From CAZSRX01 sp964609675 [NCBI: uncultured Bacteroidota bacterium] (GTDB taxonomy: Bacteria > CLD3 > SB21): 64,000 nt of DNA. Positions 25,580 through 35,409 of this stretch are shown in pieces. Location: the NCBI GenBank assembly GCA_964609675.1, contig CAZSRX010000014.1, positions 1 through 64,000 of the forward strand, read 5' to 3'. Position 1 is the first letter of the stretch, and every line of letters starts with the position of its first letter. Position numbers and translations under genes: made by a program. Below the pieces are notes generated by a model. That model had not been told where the DNA came from. It saw only the letters and a list, made by a program, of their open reading frames with translations, and ran no database searches.

Positions 25580-27601
25580 TCAGTTGTCTTTATCGGTTTT
25601 CAGGTATCCCAGCTCTTTGTTTGCTTTAAGTTTCATGGTCATACGTACCATATCGTCAAAATCCTGATACTGTTCGTTAGAGCGTATGAGCCTGGAATCC
25701 ATCGCGTCCAGCAGGGCTTTGACCTCGCTGAGTTCGCGGTGTTTGGTCCAATAACTCTCCTTCATAATTTCGGCGTAGAGCACAACGGCGGAGAGGAACT
25801 GTAATTCCTGTGAAGATGTTCGGGTCAAAGCGACCGGCCGGCTCATCTCATCCACCCGCTTTCCGTCGGGCGATTTATAGCGCAGGGTTATCGTTCCGAT
25901 ATTTTGCGCATTCGGATTTTTCAATTTAACTTCGTACATGGCCGTGACGGTGTGATCCGCGCCGATTTCGCCGGCATCGATTTTGTCGTTGCGGAAATCC
26001 TCGTCTTTAATGTCGCGCTTTTCATAACCGATGAGGCGGTATCGGCTCACCACGTCCTTATCGAATTCGACCTGGATTTTTACGTCCTTGGCGATGGTCT
26101 GCAGCGTGCCGGTCAGTTGCTCGAGGAATACGCGTTTGGCTTCGTTAAGATCGTCGATGTAATAATAGGTCCCGTCGCCTTTGGTGGCTAATTGCTCTAT
26201 CAGTACGTCGTTGTAGTTCCCCATACCAAAACCGCAGGCCGTCAGCGTAATGCCCTTGTTCTTGAACTTTTCGATCATGCTCAGCAGTCCCTGCGATGAA
26301 GTCTCTCCGTTATTGGCAACGCCGTCGGTGCAGAGGATGACGCGGTTAATCGCGCGGTCATTGTAATGATCAGCGGCCATTTTATAGCCGGTCCACAGTC
26401 CGGCCTCGGCGTTGGTCGAACCATTGCTGTATAACCCTTGTACCGCGTTCTCGATGGCCGCTTTGTTGGAAGTGGGTTCCAGAACCACCTGCGCGTTGGT
26501 GCCGTAGGTGACGATACCGACTTTGTCGTTTTCATTTAGATTCTTATTCAGGATGAGCATGGTCTTTTTAACCAGTCCGAGGCGGTTTTCGATGTTCATG
26601 GAACCGGAAACGTCGATAACAAATGTCAGCTGGGCCGGCTTGCGGTTTTCCGATTTGACGGATTTTCCTTTGATGCCGATTTTTACAAGCTGGCAGTTTT
26701 TACTGAGGGGGGAAGCCGCCGATTCCGTATATACCGCAAAAGTTTCATTCTCAGGCGCGGCATAGCTGGTTTTGAAATAATTAATAAATTCCTCCACACG
26801 GACGGCGTCTTTAGGCGGCAAGTCGTTGTGGTTCAGATAATTCCGGCATAATGTATACGATCCCGTGCTTACGTCGGCGCCGAACGTAGAGAGATTATCG
26901 TCTTCGGTATCGATGAACGGATTGGTGCCGTAGTCGGTGTGGTACATATCCCAGTATTTCGCGCCGTTCGGGGGATTAAGGTATCCGAGACTGCCCAGGT
27001 TAACCGCCGCGCCGCCTCCTGCGCTTCCGCAACCGCCCGCGATGGCCATCACGCCGCGTCCGGCGGCAGACTTGGCTGCTGACGCCGCTTTGCCGGCTGC
27101 TCCGCCGTGACCGGTTAAGGTTCCGGTTTCTCCGTCGTTACCACGGTCCACCATGGATTCTTTCAATATGGCCTGTAATTCATCCTTATCCGAGGAATTT
27201 TTCTTGATACCGTAATGGATATCTTTTGAGGTCAGGACTTTAATGGGATCCATTTTAATGAGGGTTTTGGCCATTAAGGGTTCAATATTGGTTTCCGCGT
27301 CCATCTGTATCTCAATATTCTCGATTTTGACTGATTGATAACCCGAGGCCGTAACTACCACATGATAAAAACCGGCATTCAGCGGCGCCAACACAAAACA
27401 GCCGCTGGCAGAAGTAACCACACTATCAGAAGTTCCGACAATTCTTACCACCGCGCCGGCAATCGGTGTACGGGTGCTTTTGTCGCGGATAACGCCGGTC
27501 AGGGTTCCTACGGAATCACCGGTGTTAATCAGCATAATCATACCGATAATCAACGTGATCACCGCAAAACTAAACAAACAGGGTTTAAATACGTTTTTCA
27601 T
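25580..27601 (-). CDS. Exported VWA-domain protein with carboxypeptidase-regulatory-like N domain (YfbK-like)
   Basis: A 673-residue envelope protein. Residues 1-25 form a signal or anchor segment. Residues about 33-105 are a CarboxypepD_reg-like sandwich (LTGVIRDKSTRTPIAGAVVRIVG). A Gly/Ala-rich linker at 165-195 leads to the YfbK-type domain (DAVRVEEFINYFKTSY). The VWA domain has an intact MIDAS (DVSGSMN near residue 330, then TDGVANNG). A C-terminal beta-rich domain completes the usual YfbK layout. It converges on the MoxR side of the map, a common functional partner, though not in one operon. Confidence 0.88.
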   Translation of the reverse strand: MKNVFKPCLFSFAVITLIIGMIMLINTGDSVGTLTGVIRDKSTRTPIAGAVVRIVGTSDSVVTSASGCFVLAPLNAGFYHVVVTASGYQSVKIENIEIQMDAETNIEPLMAKTLIKMDPIKVLTSKDIHYGIKKNSSDKDELQAILKESMVDRGNDGETGTLTGHGGAAGKAASAAKSAAGRGVMAIAGGCGSAGGGAAVNLGSLGYLNPPNGAKYWDMYHTDYGTNPFIDTEDDNLSTFGADVSTGSYTLCRNYLNHNDLPPKDAVRVEEFINYFKTSYAAPENETFAVYTESAASPLSKNCQLVKIGIKGKSVKSENRKPAQLTFVIDVSGSMNIENRLGLVKKTMLILNKNLNENDKVGIVTYGTNAQVVLEPTSNKAAIENAVQGLYSNGSTNAEAGLWTGYKMAADHYNDRAINRVILCTDGVANNGETSSQGLLSMIEKFKNKGITLTACGFGMGNYNDVLIEQLATKGDGTYYYIDDLNEAKRVFLEQLTGTLQTIAKDVKIQVEFDKDVVSRYRLIGYEKRDIKDEDFRNDKIDAGEIGADHTVTAMYEVKLKNPNAQNIGTITLRYKSPDGKRVDEMSRPVALTRTSSQELQFLSAVVLYAEIMKESYWTKHRELSEVKALLDAMDSRLIRSNEQYQDFDDMVRMTMKLKANKELGYLKTDKDN

Positions 27602-27815
27602 AAAGCCTCCGCAAAGGTTAAATTATTCTTTTTTCATCCAACCCTGTTTTGAATTGAAAAGACCGATTTTCACGCAGGGATGTTGACGGTTATCACAATC
27701 TAAATGATTGATAATTGTTACATTGACACGCAGGTATTTCGGATGGATTAATTAATATTCTTGATTCCGTAATTTGTCTGTTATAGATTATAGCGTCAAA
27801 TTAAAGGGATCATTT

Positions 27816-28226
27816 ATGAAAGGTAAAATGCTATTTCTTTGCAGCGTTATGGCTGTTTGGCTTCCGGCATTTCCAGGTCCGGCAGCGTCACAGTCAACCG
27901 CGCTGTCCTGGCTGGACGGCGAGTGGGAAGGCACCGGTTATCAGGTCAGCAACGGCGGTACATGGACGATTCGGTTCAGCGGTCATAGCGAAAATAATTA
28001 CTATGCCATCGAATATCCCTCGCTTTACTGCGGCGGTAACTGGACCATAATCAGCGGCAATGATTACCGGGCTGAATTTGTGGAAATGATAACGGCTGGC
28101 ACCGACGTTTGCGTAAACGGAGGCATCGTTATCCTGACACGCGTTGACGACCGGCACATTGCCTTCACCTACTTTTCTCCGGATAGGATTTTAGACGCCT
28201 TTTCCACTCTGGTAAGAAGAAATTAA
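27816..28226 (+). CDS. Exported small calycin-like protein
   Basis: 136 residues with a signal peptide (LFLCSVMAVWLPAFPGPAAS). The mature part starts LSWLDGEWEGTGYQ and has the pattern YPSLYCGGNWTI, then E-M-I-T-AG-DVC-NGG. Two Cys could form a disulfide. The WLxGxWxGxxxQ start and YPSLxCGG motif resemble a small lipocalin-like family whose function I do not know. A long in-frame upstream TTG exists, but AAAGGGA before this ATG and the signal peptide decide the start. Confidence 0.65.
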   Translation: MKGKMLFLCSVMAVWLPAFPGPAASQSTALSWLDGEWEGTGYQVSNGGTWTIRFSGHSENNYYAIEYPSLYCGGNWTIISGNDYRAEFVEMITAGTDVCVNGGIVILTRVDDRHIAFTYFSPDRILDAFSTLVRRN

Positions 28227-28288
28227 ACCGGGCGGCATCTCTTAAACTTTGCCTCACGTGAAATGTTTTATTACAAGGTTAATGCACC

Positions 28289-29761
28289 ATGAGCGATCTG
28301 GAAAAATACTTTGAGAAGTTCCGAAAGAACGTCATTGGATGGAATCAGGAATTTACGACGCCCTACGGGCGGCAAAAAATTGTTTATGCCGACTGGACAG
28401 CCAGCGGCCGTTTGTACAGGCCTATAGAGGAAAAACTCGTCAGGGAATTTGGTCCGTTCCTTGGCAACACGCATACGGAAACGTCCATCACCGGCACCTG
28501 CATGACCGCAGCGTATCACGAAGCCCGGCATATCATCAAGCATCATGTGAACGCCGGCCCGAAAGACGTGATCATCATGACGGGTTCAGGCATGACCGGC
28601 GCCGTTAATAAATTCCAGCGCATTCTGGGACTGCGCGTACCGGAACAATTAGCGGACTGCGTGCATCTGCAGGGCGACAGCAGACCGGTGGTGTTTGTGA
28701 CGCACATGGAGCATCATTCGAATCACACCTCGTGGCTGGAGACCATCGCCGACGTGGAATGCCTCATGCCGGATGAGGAAGGGCTGGTGGATCTGGATCA
28801 TCTGCGCGATTTGCTGAAACAATACCGGAACCGCCGGACGAAAATCGCCTCGGTTACCGCGTGTTCCAACGTCACCGGCATCCAGACGCCGTATCATGAC
28901 ATTGCGAAAGTGATGCATCAGCACGGCGGGCTTTGCTTTGTGGATTTCGCCTGTTCCGGACCGTATGTTAACATTGACATGCATCCCGCCGATCCCGAGC
29001 AGGCGCTGGACGCGGTATATTTTTCCCCGCACAAGTTTCTCGGCGGGCCCGGAACGCCCGGCGTGCTGATTTTCAACCAAAAACTGTACGCGAATAAAAT
29101 TCCTGACCAGCCGGGCGGCGGCACGGTGGACTGGACCAATCCGTGGGGCGAAAAAAAATACGTCGATGACATCGAGAACCGCGAGGACGGCGGCACGCCC
29201 CCGTTCCTGCAGTCCATTAAAGCCGCGCTGTGCGTTAAACTGAAGGAACAAATGGGCACGGACAACATGCTGGCGCGTGAAAAGGAAATCGTTCCTATGC
29301 TGTTCCGTGAATTGCGCGGCGTGGCGGGACTGAACATTCTCGCCGGGCATATTGAGCACCGGCTCGGCGTATTCTCCTTCTACATTGACGGCCTGCATTA
29401 CAATCTTGGCGTGAAATTGCTGAACGACCGTTACGGCATTCAGGTACGCGGCGGCTGTTCCTGCGCGGGCACGTACGGCCATTTCCTGCTGCATATTGAC
29501 CGGGAAGTATCCAAAAAAATTACTGACGTGATTGATCACGGCGACCTGTCCGTGAAACCGGGCTGGATACGCGTCTCCGTCCACCCGATTATGTCCGATG
29601 AGGAGATTTTGTACATCACCGGCGCGATCAAAGAACTCGCCGCAAAGTTCCGTGACTGGCAGGACGACTATGATTACAACCTTCGGACGAACGAATTCAA
29701 ACACAAAACGGCACCGGAAACGATGCAGGACACCGTAAAGACGTGGTATGAGTTACGGTAA
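28289..29761 (+). CDS. Class V aminotransferase / cysteine desulfurase-like PLP enzyme
   Basis: A 490-residue cytoplasmic fold-type I PLP enzyme. The PLP lysine lies in VYFSPHKFLGGPG near residue 250. The cofactor Asp is in CFVDFACSGPYV, and a desulfurase-like Cys loop is RGGCSCAGTYGH near residue 390. It is about 80 residues longer than SufS. The extra length is mainly the C-terminal end (QDDYDYNLRTNEFKHK). Whether it is a true desulfurase, a selenocysteine lyase or another class V transferase cannot be told. No suf or isc genes are adjacent. Confidence 0.87.
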   Translation: MSDLEKYFEKFRKNVIGWNQEFTTPYGRQKIVYADWTASGRLYRPIEEKLVREFGPFLGNTHTETSITGTCMTAAYHEARHIIKHHVNAGPKDVIIMTGSGMTGAVNKFQRILGLRVPEQLADCVHLQGDSRPVVFVTHMEHHSNHTSWLETIADVECLMPDEEGLVDLDHLRDLLKQYRNRRTKIASVTACSNVTGIQTPYHDIAKVMHQHGGLCFVDFACSGPYVNIDMHPADPEQALDAVYFSPHKFLGGPGTPGVLIFNQKLYANKIPDQPGGGTVDWTNPWGEKKYVDDIENREDGGTPPFLQSIKAALCVKLKEQMGTDNMLAREKEIVPMLFRELRGVAGLNILAGHIEHRLGVFSFYIDGLHYNLGVKLLNDRYGIQVRGGCSCAGTYGHFLLHIDREVSKKITDVIDHGDLSVKPGWIRVSVHPIMSDEEILYITGAIKELAAKFRDWQDDYDYNLRTNEFKHKTAPETMQDTVKTWYELR

Positions 29762-29762
29762 C

Positions 29763-29791
29763 GAAGCGTGTTAAAAAAGTTAAACCGCTTC
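29763..29791. terminator. Hairpin between convergent genes
   Basis: GAAGCG and CGCTTC close a stem that continues as GTTAA/TTAAAC with one bulge. There is no clear T-run, so it is a weak terminator or an mRNA-stabilising hairpin. Confidence 0.4.
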
Positions 29792-29807
29792 AAGCCGTTA
29801 ACCTATT

Positions 29808-31130
29808 TCATACTTTCGACGCAGGCTTCGGCTTCTGAAACACCTGATTCCAATCGATTTTTCCCGTTATCTGCATCAGGACGAATAACGTAATAATCGC
29901 TCCAATCGTGATTGTAAGTCCGGTGTAGCCCTCGAAGAAGAACGAATAAGAAAACAATATCAGGTAAATAATCTGAATCGGGACTACGACCTGAATTGTG
30001 TATTTAAAACCGGTAACGAGACGCATGTAGGTCAGCACCAGGAGTACGGATGTCAGCGCGGCGATGATGAAGGATAATCCCAGCGCGAGATGATCCACCA
30101 GATACGCGAAAAACAAGTGAAATGCGAAGAATGCCGCGGCGAGGAAAAAATAATTCATCGGGTGAATGGATTGGTTCCGTATCGCGCCCATGATCATAAG
30201 AATCGTGAAGAAGAACAGCAGCGACACCGGCGCGAAGAAACTGATGCGCTCGGCCACCGGACCGGGATTGAGCTTCTTAGGCATATCCACGCCGATCTTG
30301 ATGTTGGATATCATGTCGGAATATTTCCACATCAGCGTCCATCCGTCTTCGGTCTCGGTTTTTTCGGTAGGAGAGATGCAGAATTCCGGAATGTTATAAT
30401 CTTTAAAATGCGTGTTGACTTTCAACTGAAAGTTGCGAATATGTTTGGTGGTCTCGCCAAAGCTGTATTTCCATATGCCCGTACCCTGGGAGGTGTAACC
30501 GACGGAAAATGTTTTATCCTCGCCCGGTTTGAACGGCGCCGATGATTCCAGCACATGGGAAAATATCTGTCCGTAACGCACGGACTGACCGGCTTGTTCG
30601 GTTTCTTTACTGGCGCTAATCTGGTCATCATCCCTCAGCAGAGGTTTGGCGTCTAAAGTAAAACTGAAATTGTCGTAAATCGAGTTTACTGAAGGAAACT
30701 TAAATTCAACAAAGACATCTTTTGTTTCAGCGGAATTGTTTCGCAAAACGTAGTTGCCTTTAAACTGAACCTGATAGACGCTGTACCAGAGCAAACCTTT
30801 CTGGCGGTAGTCGACTTTCAGATCAACGGTTACTTCGCCGGAAGCAGTCTCGATGTACCGGCGGACTTTTTTGGCCGTGGTTTTCTTGATCTGCGTGGTC
30901 TGCCCGGACGCGTTCGTGGCGGTCTCGGTGGTGGTGTCAAGCACGGTTTCGATGACATAAAACATGGGCTGGAATTGGACGTGCTCGCCTCCCCAGTTAT
31001 CCTCGACCCGCTGGCCGAGTATGGCGGTTTTTTCTCCGGTGCGGTAGGCAATACTGCCGCCGAGTATGAACCATCCGATCATGGTGCAGAAAAAAATTCC
31101 GATTACAGCTAATATGCGGATGGGTGTCAT
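29808..31130 (-). CDS. creD: CreD-like inner-membrane protein
   Basis: A 440-residue inner-membrane protein of the CreD family (COG4452), which in E. coli belongs to the CreBC regulon and affects envelope and beta-lactam responses. It has one N-terminal membrane helix (residues 5-27) and a large periplasmic beta domain (about 30-300) with ILGQRVEDNWGGEHVQFQP. A C-terminal bundle of helices follows, with IHPMNYFFLAAAFFAFHLF and DHLALGLSFIIAAL. AAGGAAA precedes the ATG. No creBC genes are near. The minus-strand gene upstream may share its transcript. Confidence 0.82.
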   Translation of the reverse strand: MTPIRILAVIGIFFCTMIGWFILGGSIAYRTGEKTAILGQRVEDNWGGEHVQFQPMFYVIETVLDTTTETATNASGQTTQIKKTTAKKVRRYIETASGEVTVDLKVDYRQKGLLWYSVYQVQFKGNYVLRNNSAETKDVFVEFKFPSVNSIYDNFSFTLDAKPLLRDDDQISASKETEQAGQSVRYGQIFSHVLESSAPFKPGEDKTFSVGYTSQGTGIWKYSFGETTKHIRNFQLKVNTHFKDYNIPEFCISPTEKTETEDGWTLMWKYSDMISNIKIGVDMPKKLNPGPVAERISFFAPVSLLFFFTILMIMGAIRNQSIHPMNYFFLAAAFFAFHLFFAYLVDHLALGLSFIIAALTSVLLVLTYMRLVTGFKYTIQVVVPIQIIYLILFSYSFFFEGYTGLTITIGAIITLFVLMQITGKIDWNQVFQKPKPASKV

Positions 31131-31173
31131 GGTAATTTCCTTGCTAAAAGAATGATCATTTTTTATTATTGGC

Positions 31174-32565
31174 TCAGTAAAATTTTAAGGTTTCGATGTT
31201 ATGTCCTGTCCGGCCTATAACTCTCAATAATTGAAAAAGAAAGGAAGTATCAACAGAATCCGAAGCCGAAATAGCTATTGATTTCGGAACCGGCATTATT
31301 GTTTTTAGCCAGTGCTCCCATTCGGTATTATCAAAAGGCTTTTGTGTGACAGGAATTTCGGCTGTTTTTTTCTCGATTACGGCTGAATAATCGCTGCTTG
31401 ACTTCAAGGCGTATATAACGACCCGGTTTGGTGAAACGTCGATTCTATAATCCACCCAAAAATATTTGCTTTCCACCGGTATCACAAGCGAGGAGTCAAT
31501 TAGATTTACATTAACAAAGCCTTCGTTTTTAATGAAATTCAAATAAGAAATGAGTTCTGGTACGGGTGGTATCGCTTTTAAAATAATTGAAAACTCATTT
31601 ACGTCATTAATCGGTAATAAAAGATTCAATTCTCTTTCTCGTTCGTATATTTTATGAACAGAGTTACCCAATTCCTTATTTTTTGAATTCTTATCCCCGT
31701 CAGACGAACCGGACGTATTTACCGAAACGGGCACTGTATTATCAATTCGGAACAGGTTGGCCATTCTCAGTCGTATATCATTATCTGCCGAGGCGTTTTG
31801 GATCGACAGTAAAATGCGATAGAGTACAAATAAATTTGATATCGGGGCCTCTTTTTCAACACACAGTATTTTTTCTTTGGAACGATTATTTAAATGCCAG
31901 TCTTTTAAAATGGTATCCATATCAACGGCTTTATGGAACATCTCCCGATAAATTGGCCGGTAAGTAAAAAATGAATTTTCCAGAATATAAAAATCCATAA
32001 AAATCCGACAGGTCATCGTTCCGGCTCTACCACCGATATTGTTCGCTCTAGTAATATTATTAATGCTTTTTATGGCTATGTTTTTGGCTTTGCGGGCGTC
32101 CTGAACTGTTTGAGATGAATCAAGGATAGACCTGTTTATAGAGGCATTGGCGATTTCGGTCAGTTCTTTACTCTTTAAACTTATTTTCTCTGAGGAATCC
32201 GATAGCGATAATTCAATATCGGAAAGGCCTGAGAATGCCGCCGAGTGAACGGTTTTAATCAGAATATGGGATTGGGTTGTTGATGGAAGTTGAACCTTAA
32301 CTTTATAATCAAGCGGGTATATCCAGCTAAACCATGCATTATATTGCGTAATGAACTTACGTTTGGATGTTAACCATTTGATCAGTTCAGGAACCAGATA
32401 GGATTCACGCTGATTAACCGAGTCCAGACTCACTATACAATCGCCGTTGGCGGTAATACATCCCTGATCTACGGACAGAATGATTTTACTTTGTCTGATC
32501 GTTAGGATAAAAATAATTGTTATAAAAATTAATAAAATGCCGGAAACGATTAAAAACTTTTTCAT
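31174..32565 (-). CDS. Single-pass membrane protein of unknown function
   Basis: 463 residues from an ATG with GGAGG eight bases upstream. One N-terminal membrane helix (KKFLIVSGILLIFITIIFIL) precedes a long extracytoplasmic part. Two short stretches, about residues 95-120 (HILIKTVHSAAFSGLSDIELSL) and the C-terminal SIAISASDSVDTSFLFQLLRVIGRTGHNIETL, recall the ExbD/TolR periplasmic fold of strand-helix-helix-strand. That is a weak resemblance. The gene is visibly more AT-rich than its neighbours, which may reflect recent acquisition. Confidence 0.6.
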   Translation of the reverse strand: MKKFLIVSGILLIFITIIFILTIRQSKIILSVDQGCITANGDCIVSLDSVNQRESYLVPELIKWLTSKRKFITQYNAWFSWIYPLDYKVKVQLPSTTQSHILIKTVHSAAFSGLSDIELSLSDSSEKISLKSKELTEIANASINRSILDSSQTVQDARKAKNIAIKSINNITRANNIGGRAGTMTCRIFMDFYILENSFFTYRPIYREMFHKAVDMDTILKDWHLNNRSKEKILCVEKEAPISNLFVLYRILLSIQNASADNDIRLRMANLFRIDNTVPVSVNTSGSSDGDKNSKNKELGNSVHKIYERERELNLLLPINDVNEFSIILKAIPPVPELISYLNFIKNEGFVNVNLIDSSLVIPVESKYFWVDYRIDVSPNRVVIYALKSSSDYSAVIEKKTAEIPVTQKPFDNTEWEHWLKTIMPVPKSIAISASDSVDTSFLFQLLRVIGRTGHNIETLKFY

Positions 32566-32718
32566 AAGCAGATCCTCCAGTGTATGTATCATCGGTTAAC
32601 TTATCAAATATTATTTTTTTATATGATTACTGCAAATGAAATTTATAATTAAATTCTAATAGTCTAACTTGCATTTCATCGTTCCATCATGTACTTTATG
32701 TACCGAAAGCAATATCAT

Positions 32719-34251
32719 ATGCAGCATGAAATTGAAACCTACATCCAGGCGCGGTATTCGATCCTGTACATGATTTCCTGGGAAGAGGACCGCATCTTAA
32801 AAACGCTGGACGCGGTGGCTGTGCAGTTGCGCAAGATGTTATTCGTCTGGAGCCATGTCAAAGGCCTTTATAATTACGTCCTGCCGGAGCAGATGGATGA
32901 TTCCAAGAGCGACCCGGAGATGGTTCTGAGCCATATCGAAAAAAGCGCCGACAACGCGATGTACGTGTTGCTGGATTTTCATGCGTTCATCGAGAATGTC
33001 CGCATCAACCGTATGCTGCGCGAACTGTCCCGCCAATTGAGGAAAAGCAATAAGACCATCATTATTGTCGCCCCGACGATGCGGATTCCGCAGGAACTTT
33101 CGAAAGATATAGCGGTGCTGGATTTTGACCTGCCCACGATACCGGAATTGGCGCACACCTATGAGCAGGCGGTCAAGATACTCGAAAAGCGGCGGGATAT
33201 CACGCTGAACCGTTCCGCCGAAATACGCGAAAAACTGCTTAAGGCTGCGCAGGGGCTAACCGTGGTGGAATTTGAGAACGTGCTCGCCAAATCGGTCGTA
33301 CACCGCAAGGCCATTGATGAAGGCACCATCCATGATGTGCTCGAGGAAAAAAAGCAGATCATCCGCAAATCGGGCGTGCTGGAATACTTCTCGCCGGATG
33401 AAAACTTCGACCAGGTTGGCGGTCTCGATGTGCTCAAGAAATGGCTCACCAAGCGGGCCGATGCGTTCACCGACCGCGCGGAAGCGTTCGGCATCCCGGC
33501 GCCGAAAGGCCTATTGCTGGTCGGCACGCAGGGCTGCGGCAAGAGCCTCACCGCCAAGGCCGTGGCGTCGCACTGGAACCTGCCCCTGCTGAAACTCGAC
33601 GTGGGCAGCGTATTCAGCGGGATTGTCGGCTCGTCGGAAGCGAACATCCGCAACGCGATCAAGCTGGCGGAATCCATCAGCCCCTGCATCCTGTGGATCG
33701 ACGAAATCGAGAAGGGCTTTTCCGGCATGGCGAGTTCCAATTTCAGCGACGCCGGCACGGCCGCGCGGGTGTTCGGCACGTTCACCACCTGGCTACAGGA
33801 AAAAAAGAAAGCCGTATTCGTGATCGCCACCTCCAACGACATCACGCTGCTGCCGCCGGAAATGCTGCGTAAGGGGCGCTTCGACGAGATCTTTTTCGTG
33901 GACCTGCCTGATCCGGAAGAACGGCTCCGAATCTTCGGCATTCATTTACTCAAACGCAAACGCTCGCCCGACCGTTATGACTGCGAAAAATTGGCGCAAC
34001 TCTCCGAAGGGTTCAGCGGCGCGGAAATCGAGCAGGCCGTCGTTTCGGGACTGTATGACGCGTTCGAGGCCGGACGGGAATTATCGGACGAGGATCTGAT
34101 CGCCGCGATCCGGAACACCGTGCCGCTGTCGCGGGTCATGGCCGAGCAGGTGCAGGCTCTGCGCGCATGGGCGGACAAACGCGCGCTCAAAGCATCCGGC
34201 GCACGCGTACGTACCGTATCCGGGGATTTCAACCGGTTCAGTTCAAATTAA
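32719..34251 (+). CDS. Ycf46-like AAA ATPase
   Basis: A 510-residue cytoplasmic ATPase of the Ycf46/SpoVK group, linked in cyanobacteria to inorganic carbon use. The N-terminal 210 residues are a degenerate AAA-like module ([19 protein letters not shown], then [10 protein letters not shown]). The active AAA module has Walker A GTQGCGKS near residue 275, Walker [11 protein letters not shown] near 325, sensor FVIATSNDI, and an Arg-finger region [13 protein letters not shown]. In-frame ATG codons at 32689 and 32698 also exist; 32719 fits the family's N terminus best. None has a clear ribosome site. Confidence 0.85.
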   Translation: MQHEIETYIQARYSILYMISWEEDRILKTLDAVAVQLRKMLFVWSHVKGLYNYVLPEQMDDSKSDPEMVLSHIEKSADNAMYVLLDFHAFIENVRINRMLRELSRQLRKSNKTIIIVAPTMRIPQELSKDIAVLDFDLPTIPELAHTYEQAVKILEKRRDITLNRSAEIREKLLKAAQGLTVVEFENVLAKSVVHRKAIDEGTIHDVLEEKKQIIRKSGVLEYFSPDENFDQVGGLDVLKKWLTKRADAFTDRAEAFGIPAPKGLLLVGTQGCGKSLTAKAVASHWNLPLLKLDVGSVFSGIVGSSEANIRNAIKLAESISPCILWIDEIEKGFSGMASSNFSDAGTAARVFGTFTTWLQEKKKAVFVIATSNDITLLPPEMLRKGRFDEIFFVDLPDPEERLRIFGIHLLKRKRSPDRYDCEKLAQLSEGFSGAEIEQAVVSGLYDAFEAGRELSDEDLIAAIRNTVPLSRVMAEQVQALRAWADKRALKASGARVRTVSGDFNRFSSN

Positions 34252-34371
34252 TTTTTAGTTGAAACATCTATTTCTTTACCAAATATTCTTTATTGAATGA
34301 AATATCATCGGACCATCGGCATTCAGCGTTTTGCGGTTCAATATTCGATCCATCAATTTTAAGGAATTATT

Positions 34372-35409
34372 ATGTCCCGCCTTACCATTCCCGAAGGCTA
34401 TCACGCTCTGCTTAATGTGAAGACCACCGAAAAAGCGATCAAGCAGATCAAGGATTTTTTTCAACTAAACCTGGCAACGGAGTTGAACCTGACCCGTATC
34501 ACGGCGCCGCTTTTCGTTAAAAAAGGCACCGGACTCAACGACGATCTGAACGGTGTGGAGCGGCCCGTCGGTTTTCCGATTAAGGATTTGAACGATACGC
34601 CCGCGGAAATCGTCCATTCCCTTGCAAAATGGAAGCGCATGATGCTCGCGGATCTCCGATTCGACAGAGGGTATGGCATTTATACCGATATGAACGCTAT
34701 CCGCGCCGATGAGGAGCTCGATAATATTCATTCGATCTACGTGGATCAATGGGACTGGGAACGGGTGATAGCGGCCGAGGAACGCACCCTGGAATATCTG
34801 AAAGAAGTTGTTACGCGGATTTACAACGTGATCAAACGGACGGAATTTTATATGTATGATAATTATCATCAATTAGAGCCCATGCTGCCGGATAAAATCA
34901 CGTTCATTCATTCCGAAGAATTACTGGCGCGCTATCCGGTACTTTCGCCGAAAGAGCGTGAAAATAAGATCGTAGAAGAATACGGCGCCGTGTTCATTAT
35001 CGGCATTGGCCATCCGCTTGCCGACGGACAGCCCCACGACGGTCGCGCGCCGGACTATGACGATTGGATCACGCCCACTGTCAACGGTTACCGCGGCCTG
35101 AACGGCGATATCTTAATCTGGAATCCCGTCTTGCGCTGCGCCTACGAGATTTCTTCGATGGGCATTCGCGTCAGCCCCGAATCCTTAATGCAACAGCTGG
35201 CTGCCCAGAATAAACTCGAACGAACGGAATTATATTTTCACAAACGCCTGCTGAGGAATGAATACCCGCTTTCCATCGGCGGAGGCATCGGGCAATCGCG
35301 GCTATGTATGTACTTTCTGCGCAAGGCGCACATTGGCGAGATCCAGGTGAGCATCTGGCCCGACAGCATGATCGCCGAATGCCGCATGAATAATATTTTT
35401 CTATTGTAA
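34372..35409 (+). CDS. asnA: Aspartate-ammonia ligase
   Basis: Makes asparagine from aspartate, ammonia and ATP. The fold resembles class II aminoacyl-tRNA synthetases. The 345-residue product has the canonical NLTRITAPLFVKKGTGLNDDLNG near residue 40. It also has RPVGFPIKD, KWKRMMLADLRFDRGYGIYTDMNAIR, HSIYVDQWDWE and the C-terminal SIGGGIGQSRLCMYFLRKAHIGE. An AAGGAATT site precedes the ATG. All signatures are intact. The enzyme is widespread in fermentative and FCB bacteria. Confidence 0.96.
   Translation: MSRLTIPEGYHALLNVKTTEKAIKQIKDFFQLNLATELNLTRITAPLFVKKGTGLNDDLNGVERPVGFPIKDLNDTPAEIVHSLAKWKRMMLADLRFDRGYGIYTDMNAIRADEELDNIHSIYVDQWDWERVIAAEERTLEYLKEVVTRIYNVIKRTEFYMYDNYHQLEPMLPDKITFIHSEELLARYPVLSPKERENKIVEEYGAVFIIGIGHPLADGQPHDGRAPDYDDWITPTVNGYRGLNGDILIWNPVLRCAYEISSMGIRVSPESLMQQLAAQNKLERTELYFHKRLLRNEYPLSIGGGIGQSRLCMYFLRKAHIGEIQVSIWPDSMIAECRMNNIFLL

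Noticed and set aside
33159-33941. 260-codon minus-strand frame inside the Ycf46-like gene
   Set aside because: Opposes a gene with all AAA motifs; composition is Ser/Ala/Arg-rich as expected of a shadow frame.
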